A stretch of 64,000 nucleotides of DNA from CAWCTD01 sp963798455 (GCA_963798455.1 CAWCTD010000003.1:2108001-2172000); one strand, 5' to 3'. Shown: positions 1 to 9,577, counted from the stretch's first letter. Numbers and translations are program-made. The notes: generated from the letters alone by a model not told the origin.

Positions 1-1728
1 TCTGTTCTTCGGCGCGGCTGAGGTCGGTGGAGAACTTCTCGTAGAACTCCGCCAGGGCATCGCGCCAATTCAGGCGCCTTCCTCAATCTCGTCGAGCGCT
101 TCCTCCATGCGGGCGGTGTAGGTGACATCGAAGATGTCGTCGAAGCTCTCGATGAGCAGGTCCGTGACCACCATCCCCAGCTCGGTGGGCACGAAGCGGC
201 CGCTCTCCTTCTTGACGTACTCGCGCTCCTGGATGGTGGAAAGAATGGAGGCGTAAGTGGAAGGCCGGCCCACGCCGTCGGCCTCCAGTTCCTTGACCAG
301 CGTCGCCTCGGTGAAGCGCGGCGGCGGCTCGGTGAAGTGCTGCTCCGGCTCGATCGACCTGAACTTGAGCGTCTCGCCCTCGGCCACCGCCGGCAGCCGG
401 TGCTTCAGTTCCTCGTCTTCCTCGTCCTTCTGGTCCTTGCCTTCCTCGTAAACGGCCCGGAAGCCGTCGAACTTGGGAACGCTCCCGGTCTCCCGGAGTG
501 TGTAGGCGGCGCCGTCCTTGCCAGCGGCCGCGATATCCACCGTGGTCTGATCGAACAGCGCGGGCATCATCTGGGAGGCGACAAAGCGCATCCAGATGAG
601 ACGGTAGAGTTTCATCTCGTCCTCGCCCATGTACTTCTCGACGGATTCGGGCGCGCGCAGGGCGGACGTCGGGCGGATGGCCTCGTGGGCGTCCTGCGCG
701 TCCTTCTTGCTGCGGTAGAGGTTGGGCGAGGGCGGAAGGTACTGGGCGCCGAAGCGCTCCGAGATGAGCTGGCGCACCTCGCCGAGGGCCTCGGCGGCCA
801 CACGCGTGGAGTCGGTGCGCATGTAGCTGATCAGGCCGACAGAGCCCTCCTCGCCAAGCTCGACGCCCTCGTAGAGTCTCTGGGCCAGCATCATGGTGCG
901 CTTGACGCTGAAGCGGAGCTTGCGGCTGGCCTCCTGCTGGAGGGTGGAGGTGATAAAGGGCGGGACGGGGTTGCGCTTCTTCTCCCGGGTCTCGACGGAT
1001 CTGACCTTGTACTCGACGCCGGTGAGGGCGCTGACGAGTTTGTCGGCCGCGGCCTGGTCGGGGATGTCGAACGAGTCGTCGTTCCTCTTGATCAGCCGAG
1101 CGACAATGACGGGCGGTTTCTTTGCGCCCAGGTGGGCATCGATGGTCCAGTACTCACGCTTCTGGAAGGCGCGGATCTCGCGCTCGCGCTCGACGATCAG
1201 GCGCAGCGCCACGGTCTGTACGCGGCCGGCTGACAGTCCCCGTCGGACCTTGTCCCATAGCAGCGGGGAAATCTTGTAGCCCACCAGGCGGTCCAGCACG
1301 CGGCGCGCCTGCTGGGCGTCCACCAGGTTCTGGTTCACTTTCGACGGTTTCTCGAAAGCTCGCAGGATCGCGTTGCGCGTGATCTCGTTGAACATCACGC
1401 GGTGGATCGGCGGCTTCCCGTTCTTCTTCGCGCGCAGTTCCTCGGCCAGATGGGCGCAGATGGCCTCCCCTTCCCGGTCCGGGTCAGCCGCCAGGTAGAC
1501 GGCGTCAGCCTCCTTGGATGCCTGCCTCAGCTCATGGATGAGCTTCGACTTCCCTTCGATGAGTTCGTAGGTCGGCTCGAAGCCCCGCTCCACGTCCACG
1601 GCGAGGTCCTTCTTGGGAAGATCCTTAACGTGGCCCAGGGAGGCCTTGACCAGGTATTGTTTGCCTAAGTACTTGCCGATCGTTCTCGCCTTTGCGGGCG
1701 ATTCGACGATCACCAGTGATTTACTCAT
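1..1728 (-). CDS. topA: DNA topoisomerase I (frameshifted near the window edge, 3' part outside)
   Basis: Type IA topoisomerase that relaxes negative supercoils through a tyrosine-linked single-strand break. The N-terminus MSKSLVIVESPAKARTI is the family TOPRIM start, followed by the acidic ADPDREGEA motif. The active-site region SYMRTDST and the PRFTEATLVKELE segment of the toroidal domain are present. The first frame stops at 70-72 after 552 residues, just past LDEIEEG. In the adjacent frame the sequence runs on as LNWRDALAEFYEKFSTDLSRAEEQ to base 1, which is the normal continuation of the family. So there is a one-base deletion around 73-78, in a GGCGCC tract. The gene lies 36 bp downstream of dprA on the same strand, a common pairing. 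The C-terminal zinc-finger part lies outside the window. A sequencing error is likelier than real truncation of an essential gene. Confidence 0.93.
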
Positions 1729-1764
1729 ATACGGTCACTTGGCGGCGGGCCACGGCGGACCCCG

Positions 1765-2955
1765 TCACCACACTTTCACAAAATTCCTTCCCGGCAGTTG
1801 CCGGACGAGGCCGAGCATCTCCAGTTCGAACAAAGCGGCAATGATCTCCGACGGGGAAGAATCCTCCACCTGCTCCAACAACGCGTCGATGTGGGTGCTT
1901 GCGTCCAGCTTCAACAACTCCAGCAAGCGCCGCCCGACCGCGGCCGATGGTCCAAGTGGCAGAGACGGCTGCTCCGGTTGCCCGGTTCCACTCGCACAGG
2001 CTGAAGCCTGTGCCACTGCTTCAGCTCCCATGCGGTTCCTGCTCAGCTCCACCAGCCGCCGCCGGTCGTCCGGCGCGAGTTCGCTTACCACATCGTTCCA
2101 TTCCTGCACCAACTTCGCTCCCTGCTTGATCAGCAGGTTCGGGCCCCAGCTCATCTTGGAGGTGATGTTGCCCGGAACGGCAAACACCTCGCGCTCCTGG
2201 TCCATCGCCAGCCTGGCCGTAATCGCGGAGCCGCTGTACTGGGCGCCCTCCACGACGAGCACGCCCGCGCTCATACCGCTGATGATGCGGTTGCGGATCG
2301 GAAAGTTCTGGGGGTAGGCGGGCGCCCCCATCGGAAACTCCGACAGCAGGAGGCCCTTTTCGGCCAGTTCCGATGCCAGCCTCCTGTTTTCCGCAGGATA
2401 CACCACATCGACTCCGCAGCCAAGCACGGCCACGGTATCCCCGGCTGCCGCCAGTGCTCCCTTGTGGGCCGCCGTGTCGATGCCGCGTGCCATTCCGCTC
2501 ACAATCGTCAATCCCGCCCGCGCCAAGTCCCCGGCGAATTTCTCTGTCACCGCGACACCATAGGGCGTCGGTCTCCGGGTGCCGACCACGCCGAGCATCA
2601 GAGAGCCCAGCAGTTCGACCCGGCCTCTCGCGAATAACACGACCGGCGGATCGAAGATCTCCCGGAGTCTCGGAGGGTAGAGCGGGCCGGACAAGGCGAC
2701 TACCACGGCCCCCACCTCCAGCGCCTTCTCGTGCTGGGTGGCGGCTTCCTCGAACGCGCACCCGCTCGCCACGCTCCGCGCCACACTTCCAGTCAACCCG
2801 GCCGCCTCCAACTCGGAGGCGGAAGCCCGGAAAACCGCCTGCGGCGTCCGAAACCTTTCAATCAGTAGTCCCGCTTTCCTGCTACCCAGGCCCGGGACCA
2901 ATCTAAGCGCGAGCCAGTGAAGCTCCTCTTCCTGGCTGAGAGTTGAAGCAAGCAT
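1765..2955 (-). CDS. dprA: DNA-processing protein DprA
   Basis: DprA loads RecA on single-stranded DNA during natural transformation. An N-terminal helix-hairpin-helix-like segment (LALRLVPGLGSRKAGLLIERF) is followed by the Rossmann-like domain with GTRRPTPYG and SGMARGIDTAAHKGAL, then a C-terminal winged-helix DML1-like domain (LLKLDASTHIDALLEQ to PGRNFVKVW). I chose the ATG at 2955 (MLASTLSQEEELHW). An in-frame ATG at 2979 would add eight residues of non-family sequence. Between the two domains is a linker reading AVAQASACASGTGQPEQ that is encoded by an 18-bp palindrome (separate entry). The gene is first in a dprA-topA operon. Confidence 0.93.
   Translation of the reverse strand: MLASTLSQEEELHWLALRLVPGLGSRKAGLLIERFRTPQAVFRASASELEAAGLTGSVARSVASGCAFEEAATQHEKALEVGAVVVALSGPLYPPRLREIFDPPVVLFARGRVELLGSLMLGVVGTRRPTPYGVAVTEKFAGDLARAGLTIVSGMARGIDTAAHKGALAAAGDTVAVLGCGVDVVYPAENRRLASELAEKGLLLSEFPMGAPAYPQNFPIRNRIISGMSAGVLVVEGAQYSGSAITARLAMDQEREVFAVPGNITSKMSWGPNLLIKQGAKLVQEWNDVVSELAPDDRRRLVELSRNRMGAEAVAQASACASGTGQPEQPSLPLGPSAAVGRRLLELLKLDASTHIDALLEQVEDSSPSEIIAALFELEMLGLVRQLPGRNFVKVW
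1995..2012. repeat. GGCTGAAGCC-type palindrome inside dprA
   Basis: cacaggctgaagcctgtg is an 8-bp inverted repeat around a 2-bp centre. It sits in frame in the dprA interdomain linker and encodes the odd AQASACASG peptide. It shares the ggctgaagcc core with the intergenic palindrome at 63708-63725, so it looks like an interspersed REP-type element that has invaded a tolerant linker. Confidence 0.6.
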
Positions 2956-3094
2956 GAATCCGCGGAGTGCCCGCCTCAATCTGGCTAGTCTGAATCTAGC
3001 AACTGGGCCGCCCGCGCCGCAAGTCGGGACATAGCACTCCCAAGATCTGAATGTGCCGATCAGAGCGGAGGATTCTCAGGGGAATTGCCGGCGC

Positions 3095-3100
3095 TATAAT
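3095..3100 (+). promoter_or_regulatory. Putative -10 box
   Basis: A perfect TATAAT lies 88 bp upstream of the small gene at 3188, in the 230-bp gap after the divergent dprA. No convincing -35 box is seen 17 bp upstream, so this is only a candidate promoter. Confidence 0.35.
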
Positions 3101-3187
3101 AGAGTTAACTGCGCACCGGGCTGGCTTTCTGGGCCGTTTGGCGCGTTTCGAGCTACTGGGAAGTATCCACATTCGGAGGGGAATGAC

Positions 3188-3496
3188 ATGCGCTTTCTGT
3201 TCAAGATCTCGTGGCCCGTCGAGGCGGGAAACAAGGCCGCAAAGAGTGGTTTTCAGGTAGTGGAGAAGATCCTGTCGGAGCAGAAGCCCGAGGCTGCTTA
3301 CTTCATCGCCGAGGGCGGAATGCGGACGGCGATCCTGATCATGGATATGAAGGACGTCTCGCAACTGCCGGATATCGCCGAACCATGGTTCCTGGCATTG
3401 AACGCGCGGATGGAAGCCACGCCGGCCATGGTGGCGGAAGATCTGAAGAAGGCCGGTCCGGCGATCCAGCGCGCCGTCAAGAGCTACGGAGGGTAA
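3188..3496 (+). CDS. Small DUF3303-like hypothetical protein
   Basis: A 102-residue cytoplasmic protein with no signal peptide. The pattern (MRFLFKISWP, then a helix, then AAYFIAEGGMRTAILIMDM, then a helix ending the protein) suggests a small ferredoxin-like alpha/beta fold of the DUF3303 or Dabb type. The ATG at 3188 follows a good ribosome site (cggagggg). Earlier in-frame starts lack one. It stands alone between dprA and the sugar-enzyme genes. Function unknown. Confidence 0.7.
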   Translation: MRFLFKISWPVEAGNKAAKSGFQVVEKILSEQKPEAAYFIAEGGMRTAILIMDMKDVSQLPDIAEPWFLALNARMEATPAMVAEDLKKAGPAIQRAVKSYGG

Positions 3497-3502
3497 GGGG
3501 CC

Positions 3503-3522
3503 GGCCCGAGGGGTCGGGTTTC
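3503..3522 (+). terminator. Weak terminator-like hairpin
   Basis: CCCGA-GGGG-TCGGG followed by TTTCT, eight bases after the stop of the gene at 3188. The stem is only five pairs, so this is tentative. Confidence 0.3.
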
Positions 3523-3658
3523 TGGAAGGGCAAAACTAGCGGGGGTTGAGGTGTGCCCGCGCGGACGGTCATACCGCGCCTGGCCCATGTGATAGTCTGG
3601 GTTTTCGCCGCGCCCGAACAGGCGCGGTCGAAAGCGAAGCCGGGAGGACCGAACCGCG

Positions 3659-4969
3659 ATGACGAAGACCAACGGGCAATACACATCCGCCAGGCGCGAT
3701 TTTCTGCGAACCGTGGCGGCGGGCATTTTAGGTGGAAGCGTCACGGTGGGGCGCGGGATGAGCGCCGTGAGCGCGTGGACCGGCATGCAGACCAACTCCG
3801 TGCTGAACCAGGCGCGGACCGATTCCAACCCCCTCAGGATCAAGCGTGTCACGCCCTACATCATGCAGTTGCAGCGCGACTCGCTCACCGCGATTCCCCA
3901 GGTTCATTTTGTGCTGGCCCGGATCGATACCGAGGATGGGATCACGGGCTGGGGCGACGGGTCAAGCTGGGGCAACGTGGCGCCAATCTACACAGAGATC
4001 GAAAGACAGGCGCGGTACCTGGTCGGCCAGAGCGCCTGGAACATCGAGAGCATCTGGCAGGGATTCTACAACCGGCGGGCCTCGAGTCACGGCGCGTCGG
4101 TCATGTCGTCGCTCGCGGCGATTGACTGCGCGCTGTGGGATGTCGTCGGCCAGAAGCTCAACGTCCCGGTGTACAAGCTGCTGGGAGGAAAGCTCCGCGA
4201 CCGGGTGAAGATCTACACCAGCTATCGCTGGGGGAATCTGCCGCGCACGCGGGAAGCATACGCGCAGCGCACCAAGGAGCTTGTGGCCGAGGGCGCCGTG
4301 GCCGGCAAGTACGACCCCTTCTTCGACCGGCTGGAACCGGGCCGGGAGGTGACCCTGAAGACGCTGAGGGAACTCGCGGCCATGGTGCAGGGGATCCGCG
4401 AAGGAGGGCCCGACTTCGACATCTGCGTCGAGGGGCATGGCAAGTTCAACGTGGGCTCGGCGGTCACCATCGCCAAGGTTCTGGAGCCGTTCCAGGTGCT
4501 GTTCTTCGAGGAGCCGATCCCGGGCTTGAACGGCCAAGCCATGCGCGAAGTACAGCTTGCGACCAGCGTCGCCATTGCCGCGGGCGAGCGCATTCAATCC
4601 CGATATGAATTGCGGGAGTACCTGGACCTGAACGCCTTCCGCATCCTCCAGGCAGACACCACGCGATGCGCGGGAATCACGGAATTCCGGAAGATGGCGA
4701 GCGAGGCGGACACTCGCTACATGACCGTCGCGCCGCACAACCCCAACAGCCCGGTGTGTACGGCCGCGCACCTGCACCTGTCCGCCTCCATGAATAACTT
4801 CCTCATCCTGGAGGAGGGTGCTCGCAACCCCAAGATGTACAAGGAATTGTTTGGGACATGGGATGACAGCCCGGCTTCTTGGATCGTGCCCGAGAAGCCT
4901 GGGCTCGGCTTTACCATCTCCGAAGCTGTGATCAAGGACTACAGCATCCCAGTCGAGAAATCGACGTAA
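3659..4969 (+). CDS. Tat-exported mandelate racemase/muconate lactonizing (enolase superfamily) enzyme
   Basis: Predicted acid-sugar dehydratase or racemase. A twin-arginine signal (ARRDFLRTVAAGILGG) precedes the enolase-superfamily capping domain and TIM barrel. Barrel motifs visible in order are the lysine strand GKYDPFF, metal-ligand strands DICVEGHGKFN, VLFFEEPIPG and AAGERIQSRYE, then the Asp strand ILQADTTRCAGITE and the His loop VAPHNPNSP. The His-Asp dyad places it in the mandelate racemase subgroup. A substrate cannot be assigned. The 436-residue length is normal once the signal peptide is removed. The start ATG follows gggaggaccg. The next gene begins 14 bp later, suggesting an operon for plant-polysaccharide sugars. 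Confidence 0.88.
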   Translation: MTKTNGQYTSARRDFLRTVAAGILGGSVTVGRGMSAVSAWTGMQTNSVLNQARTDSNPLRIKRVTPYIMQLQRDSLTAIPQVHFVLARIDTEDGITGWGDGSSWGNVAPIYTEIERQARYLVGQSAWNIESIWQGFYNRRASSHGASVMSSLAAIDCALWDVVGQKLNVPVYKLLGGKLRDRVKIYTSYRWGNLPRTREAYAQRTKELVAEGAVAGKYDPFFDRLEPGREVTLKTLRELAAMVQGIREGGPDFDICVEGHGKFNVGSAVTIAKVLEPFQVLFFEEPIPGLNGQAMREVQLATSVAIAAGERIQSRYELREYLDLNAFRILQADTTRCAGITEFRKMASEADTRYMTVAPHNPNSPVCTAAHLHLSASMNNFLILEEGARNPKMYKELFGTWDDSPASWIVPEKPGLGFTISEAVIKDYSIPVEKST

Positions 4970-4983
4970 CAGGACCGCGCGCC

Positions 4984-6525
4984 GTGACCACCACCAGCCG
5001 GAGAACATTCGTGCAGGCGGCAGCGCTGGCCGCCGGGCAGAGGGCGCTGGCAGCGGCTGAGGCGAATGCGGTTGTCGTCGATCCTAAGCCGCTGTTCGAC
5101 ATCTCGCCTTATCTGTACGAGCAGTTCATGGAACCGCTCGGGGTGACCGACAGCTCGGTCGAGGCGGCCTGGGATTACGATGCCGATGACTGGCGCAAGG
5201 ACTTTGTGGCCACGGTCGCGGACCTTGCACCGGACGTGATCCGTTACGGCGGGCTCTTCTGCCGATATTACAAGTGGCGCGAAGGCGTGGGGCCTCCCGC
5301 GAAACGCCCTTGGATGCGCAACTATGTCTGGGGCGGCAAGGAAACCAACCGGGTCGGCACGCACGAATTCGTGGATCTCTGCCGCCGCGTGGGCGCCGAG
5401 CCGCTGCTTTGCGTCAACTTCCTCAGCGACGGCGAAAAACGCTATCGCACTACACGCGAAGGGGACCGCACCGGCGACGCCACCGAGGCCGCCGACTGGG
5501 TTTCGTACTGCAACGATCCCGATAACCGCGAGCGCGTAAGCAACGGCGCCCAGCAGCCTTTCCACGTCAGATTCTGGCAACTCGGCAACGAGACTTCTTA
5601 CGGAAACGCGACGTTCAGCAAGGACGAATCGATCGCTCACACCATCGAATTCGCCAAGGCCATGAAGGAGCGGGACCGCAGCATCCGTTTGATCGGCTGG
5701 GGCGACAAAGGCGCTGCGTCCGGCGTGTGGGCGCCCGACCTTATGAAGAGGGCCGGCGAGTATCTGGACTACGTCGCCATCCACATGATGGGCCAGAGCC
5801 CGAAGCGGCCGGACACGGTGCTGAGGGGCCTGCGCTACCAGAAGGACCCGGAGCGGGCTTGGGAGGAACTGCTGGAACTGGCGCGCGCGGTCGAGCAGCG
5901 CGTCACCGAATTCGAACAGGCGATTGCCGGAACGGACGCCAGGATCGGCATCGCCATTACGGAAGGCCACCTGAGCCTGGCGCCGAGCAACGCCAATCCG
6001 ATTCTCGCGGAATGGCTCTCGGCGGTGTATCACGCGCGTTCGCTGAACATCTACCAGCGGCACGGCGCACGCGTGAAGATCGCCACGGTCGCGGACTTCG
6101 AGGGCAACCGGTGGACGGTCAACGCCGTGATTCTACAGACGCCGGGCAGGATCAGTTACCTGATGCCGGCCGGGTCCGTCGCGCGGCTGTTCAAGAAGTA
6201 CGGCGGAAAGCAAGGGGTGGCCGTGAGGTCGGCGCCTTCCGGCCTGGACATCGCCGCCAGCCGCACGGCCGACAAGGTGTACCTGCACGTCGCCAATCTG
6301 GAGTACAGGAGATCCGTGGAAACGGCCCTGGCGGTGGACGGCATGACGATCACCGGCGGCCGCGTGTTCGAGATCGCGCCGGAGGATCTGCGCCAATACG
6401 TCAATGTGGATCAGCCGGATGTGTTCAAGCCGCGGGAAGCGGCCCTGCCGCCCGGAGCCGTGCCGAGATGGCGGTTCCCCGCTGGGTCGGTAACGGCCGT
6501 GGAACTGGATTTGAGAGTGAGTTGA
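4984..6525 (+). CDS. Tat-exported GH51-like alpha-L-arabinofuranosidase
   Basis: Predicted glycoside hydrolase releasing arabinose from arabinan or arabinoxylan. I chose the GTG at 4984 because it gives a Tat signal (SRRTFVQAAALAAG). The open frame extends upstream into the preceding gene. Family features are YLYEQFMEPLG near the N-terminus, VIRYGGLFCRYYKWREGVGP, the acid/base strand FWQLGNETSYGNA (Glu in GNE), the nucleophile strand IAITEGHLS, and a C-terminal beta domain that includes ISYLMPAGSVARLFKKYGG. The 513-residue length fits GH51. The serine hydrolase gene starts 12 bp downstream. Confidence 0.85.
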   Translation: MTTTSRRTFVQAAALAAGQRALAAAEANAVVVDPKPLFDISPYLYEQFMEPLGVTDSSVEAAWDYDADDWRKDFVATVADLAPDVIRYGGLFCRYYKWREGVGPPAKRPWMRNYVWGGKETNRVGTHEFVDLCRRVGAEPLLCVNFLSDGEKRYRTTREGDRTGDATEAADWVSYCNDPDNRERVSNGAQQPFHVRFWQLGNETSYGNATFSKDESIAHTIEFAKAMKERDRSIRLIGWGDKGAASGVWAPDLMKRAGEYLDYVAIHMMGQSPKRPDTVLRGLRYQKDPERAWEELLELARAVEQRVTEFEQAIAGTDARIGIAITEGHLSLAPSNANPILAEWLSAVYHARSLNIYQRHGARVKIATVADFEGNRWTVNAVILQTPGRISYLMPAGSVARLFKKYGGKQGVAVRSAPSGLDIAASRTADKVYLHVANLEYRRSVETALAVDGMTITGGRVFEIAPEDLRQYVNVDQPDVFKPREAALPPGAVPRWRFPAGSVTAVELDLRVS

Positions 6526-6537
6526 GGAGAAGAAGCC

Positions 6538-7809
6538 ATGAAGATCAATCTGCGATCTATCTGCCTGTCGTGCTTGCTGGCCGGGCTTGTGGCGCTGCCG
6601 CTGGCGGCGGGCTCGGTGCCCACGGCGAAACCCGAGGAAGTTGGGCTCTCCTCGGAACGGCTCGGGAGAATCCACGACGCGGTTCAGCGGCAAATCGATG
6701 CGCAGAACGTCTGCGGCGCGGTCACAATCGTGGCGCGCAGAGGCCGCATCGCGCACTTCGAGGCGCACGGTGTCATGGATCTCGAATCCAAGAAGCCCAT
6801 GGCGAAGGACGCCATTTTCCGTTTGGCCTCGATGACCAAGCCCATCACCTCCGTAGCGGTCATGATGCTGGTCGAGGAAGGGAAGATCCGGCTGAACGAC
6901 CCGATTTCCAGGTTCCTTCCGGAATTCAGGGACATGAAGGTGGCCATGCCGCTGGAAACGGCAGCCGCGGGCCGCGGCTCCAGAGAGCCGGAGATCTATG
7001 TCATCCCGGCGACCAGGGAGGTCACGATTCAGGATTTGCTGACCCACACCTCCGGCGTGGTGAGCGGCGGGCTGGGCGCCCGGCAAGTGTCAAAGCTGGC
7101 GCCGAGGAATCCCAACGATACCCTGGCCGATTACATTCCCCGCTTGGCCGCCGTGCCGCTGGATTTTCAGCCGGGATCGCAGTGGAGCTACAGCGGGACG
7201 GCCGGGCCGGACATTTTGGGCCGCATCGTGGAACTGGTCAGCGGCATGACCTACGACGTCTACCTCCGGCAGCGCATCTTTGAGCCGCTGGGCATGAAGG
7301 ACACGATCTTCTATCCGGCGGAGGATCGCAGGCCGCGCCTGGTGACCCTCTACCAAAGGACGCCCCAGGGGCTGACGAAAAGCGAGAATCAGGACGGCTA
7401 CTCCACCAAGACCTACTTCTCGGGTGGCGCGGGCCTGATGAGCACGCCGGAGGACTACCTCCAGTTCGCCCAGATGCTGTTGAACGGCGGTGAGCTGAAT
7501 GGGAAGCGCCTCCTGAGCCCACGTACGGTGGAATTGATGTCGGCCAATCATGTCGGAGATATGTTCGACGGCAAACTCGGGCGTCCCGCCCACGGCATGG
7601 GCTTCGGCTTCCTCATGCAGGTGGTCCTCGATTCGGTGCAGACAGACCGGCGCGTCACGACCGGCAGTTTCGGCTGGGACGGCGCCTATGGCACTCTGGT
7701 CTGGGTCAACCCCAAGGAGAAGATGGTCGAGATCCTGATGATCCAGACGCAGGACCAGGTCTTGCAGCGGGATTTTGAAAACGCCGTGACGCAGGCGATT
7801 GTAGAATAA
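6538..7809 (+). CDS. Secreted class-C beta-lactamase-fold serine hydrolase
   Basis: A penicillin-binding-protein-like esterase or peptidase (beta-lactamase family). A cleavable signal peptide (CLSCLLAGLVALPLAAG) is followed by the SxxK nucleophile motif in ASMTKPITSVAVM and a YSx motif in SQWSYSGTAGPDILGRI. The C-terminal FGWDGAYGTLVWVNP supplies the HxG-equivalent strand. The start ATG follows gaggagaag. The position after the GH51 gene suggests it may de-esterify polysaccharide, but that is inference. Proteins of this fold include lipases, carboxylesterases and D-aminopeptidases as well as lactamases. Confidence 0.88.
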   Translation: MKINLRSICLSCLLAGLVALPLAAGSVPTAKPEEVGLSSERLGRIHDAVQRQIDAQNVCGAVTIVARRGRIAHFEAHGVMDLESKKPMAKDAIFRLASMTKPITSVAVMMLVEEGKIRLNDPISRFLPEFRDMKVAMPLETAAAGRGSREPEIYVIPATREVTIQDLLTHTSGVVSGGLGARQVSKLAPRNPNDTLADYIPRLAAVPLDFQPGSQWSYSGTAGPDILGRIVELVSGMTYDVYLRQRIFEPLGMKDTIFYPAEDRRPRLVTLYQRTPQGLTKSENQDGYSTKTYFSGGAGLMSTPEDYLQFAQMLLNGGELNGKRLLSPRTVELMSANHVGDMFDGKLGRPAHGMGFGFLMQVVLDSVQTDRRVTTGSFGWDGAYGTLVWVNPKEKMVEILMIQTQDQVLQRDFENAVTQAIVE

Positions 7810-7816
7810 GAGTACA

Positions 7817-8476
7817 GTGATTCGCTGGCTGCCAATCGGATTGGCCCTCCTCACCGTCCTGCCAGGCGCGGAGAAGAAGCCCGCCGAGGGCAACGCTTCC
7901 AACGACGCCGTTGCGATTACCGCCAAGCCTCACCTCGACAAACAGGACATCAAGCAACTGCTGGGCGCGGAGCTGGAAGACACCATCGTAGTGTTCGAAA
8001 TCCGGCTTGTGCCCAAGCCCGGCACGAAGCTGGTTGTGTCGCGGGACGATTTCGAACTGCGCTCGGACAAGAACGGACAGCGCTCCACGCCCTTCGCCCC
8101 TAGCCAGATCGCCGGCTCAAGCGTTCTGATCATCTCCTCCACCGGAGGCGGTGGGGGGATGGGGTCCCAGGGCAACGGTCCCGTCTGGGGACCCCCGACC
8201 GGAGGCCGCCCGCGCAGGATAGGAGGCGACGGCGCCGCCGTCGGCAACTCCGGTTCCGAAGGCGGTTCCCAAGCAACCGTACAAACGGGGGGCAAGGTCA
8301 AGGAGGACCCGTTGCTGGCGCTGCTGGAGGCCAAGGCCCTGCCCGAGAAGGAAATCACCGAACCGCTCTCCGGCCTGCTTTACTTCTTCCTCGAGGGCAA
8401 GCACAAGCCCAAGGACGTCGAACTGTTCTACCGAGGCCCGGCCGGAAAGCTCTCGCTGCGTTTCAAGGAACAGTGA
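7817..8476 (+). CDS. Secreted hypothetical protein with Gly-rich middle
   Basis: Unrecognised. A GTG start at 7817, seven bases after the previous stop, gives a short signal peptide (IGLALLTVLPGAE). An immunoglobulin-like or DUF-type beta segment follows (ELEDTIVVFEIRLVPKPGTKLVVSRDDFELRSDKNGQRSTPFAPSQIAG), then a Gly/Ser-rich linker of about 60 residues and a C-terminal part (LSGLLYFFLEGKHKPKDVELFYRGPAGKLSLRF). The DDFELRSDKNG and C-terminal strands resemble secreted acidobacterial proteins. It is tightly packed between the hydrolase and the PLP enzyme, three bases from the latter, so it is probably co-transcribed. Confidence 0.7.
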   Translation: MIRWLPIGLALLTVLPGAEKKPAEGNASNDAVAITAKPHLDKQDIKQLLGAELEDTIVVFEIRLVPKPGTKLVVSRDDFELRSDKNGQRSTPFAPSQIAGSSVLIISSTGGGGGMGSQGNGPVWGPPTGGRPRRIGGDGAAVGNSGSEGGSQATVQTGGKVKEDPLLALLEAKALPEKEITEPLSGLLYFFLEGKHKPKDVELFYRGPAGKLSLRFKEQ

Positions 8477-8479
8477 CGA

Positions 8480-9577
8480 GTGAAGATCGCCGAGCTTGAG
8501 ACCCCCGCTCTCCTCGTGGATCTGGACGTGACGGAGCGGAACCTGGGCCGCGTCGCCGGCTATGCCGCCGCGAACCACCTCCGGTTGCGGCCCCACACCA
8601 AGACGCACAAGACGCCCGGTTTCGGCCGGCTGCAACTCGCATCGGGCGCCGCGGGCCTGACGGTAGCCAAAGTCGGCGAGGCCGAGGTGATGCTGAAAGC
8701 CGGCCCTTCGGATCTGCTCGTGGCCTACCCCGTGCTTGGCAGCAGGAAGCTCGAGCGCTTGATCGAAGTGGCCCGCCGGACGCGAGTCGCCGTGGCGCTG
8801 GACAGCCTGGTTGTGGCGGAGCAGCTCTCCCAGGCGGCTTGCGGTGGCCGAGTGAGCATCGGCGTGCTCGCCGAGGTAGATGTGGGGCTGGGCCGAGTAG
8901 GGGTCACGCCCGGTAGCGAGTTACTTGATTTGGTCCGGGGCTTGAGTCGCCTGCCGGGGCTGGACTTCGACGGTATTGCATTCTACCCCGGGCACATCAA
9001 GCGGCTGGATGACGCCGGCATGGAGGCCCTCGATGCGCTGGACCGCCTGGTGACCCGGATGCTGGAGGAACTGACGGGCGCGGGATGCAAAGTGCGCATC
9101 GTGAGCGGGGGCTCCACGCCGACCCTGTTTCACTCCCACCGCATCAAAGGCATGAACGAAATCCGCCCGGGCACCTACATCTTCAACGACTGCAACACAG
9201 TGGCGTCGGGCGCGTGCGGCATCGAGGACTGCGCGGCTTTCGTCCTGGCGACGGTGGTTTCCACGGCGCGACCCGGCCAGATCATCGTGGACGGCGGCTC
9301 CAAGACGTTTTCTTCGGACCGGCTGGTGGGCGCGGGAGACGAGGCCGGCTTCGGCTATGTCGTGGAGGACCCGCGCGCCGTGTTCGTCAAGATGAACGAG
9401 GAGCACGGATTCGTCGACGTGCGGGCCTGCGACAGATCCTTCCGCCTCGGTGAACGTGTCCGCGTGATCCCGAACCACATCTGCACCGCCGTGAACCTGC
9501 ACGAGTTCATCTACGGGGTCCGCGGCGACTCAGTGGAACATGTGTGGAGCGTGGAGGGGCGAGGGAAGCTGCAATAG
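8480..9577 (+). CDS. D-threonine aldolase / D-serine dehydratase-like PLP enzyme
   Basis: Fold-type III PLP enzyme (alanine-racemase N-terminal barrel) that cleaves or dehydrates D-hydroxy amino acids. The N-terminal ETPALLVDLDVTERNL and RPHTKTHKTPGFG are family signatures; the Lys in THK is the expected Schiff-base residue. Later strands include EVDVGLGRVGVTPG, FYPGHIKRLDDAG, VSGGSTPTLF and EIRPGTYIFNDCNT. The C-terminus carries the metal-site motif VIPNHICTAVNLHE, typical of D-threonine aldolases (His and Cys ligands). The start is GTG at 8480. It ends 19 bp from a convergent gene. Confidence 0.87.
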   Translation: MKIAELETPALLVDLDVTERNLGRVAGYAAANHLRLRPHTKTHKTPGFGRLQLASGAAGLTVAKVGEAEVMLKAGPSDLLVAYPVLGSRKLERLIEVARRTRVAVALDSLVVAEQLSQAACGGRVSIGVLAEVDVGLGRVGVTPGSELLDLVRGLSRLPGLDFDGIAFYPGHIKRLDDAGMEALDALDRLVTRMLEELTGAGCKVRIVSGGSTPTLFHSHRIKGMNEIRPGTYIFNDCNTVASGACGIEDCAAFVLATVVSTARPGQIIVDGGSKTFSSDRLVGAGDEAGFGYVVEDPRAVFVKMNEEHGFVDVRACDRSFRLGERVRVIPNHICTAVNLHEFIYGVRGDSVEHVWSVEGRGKLQ

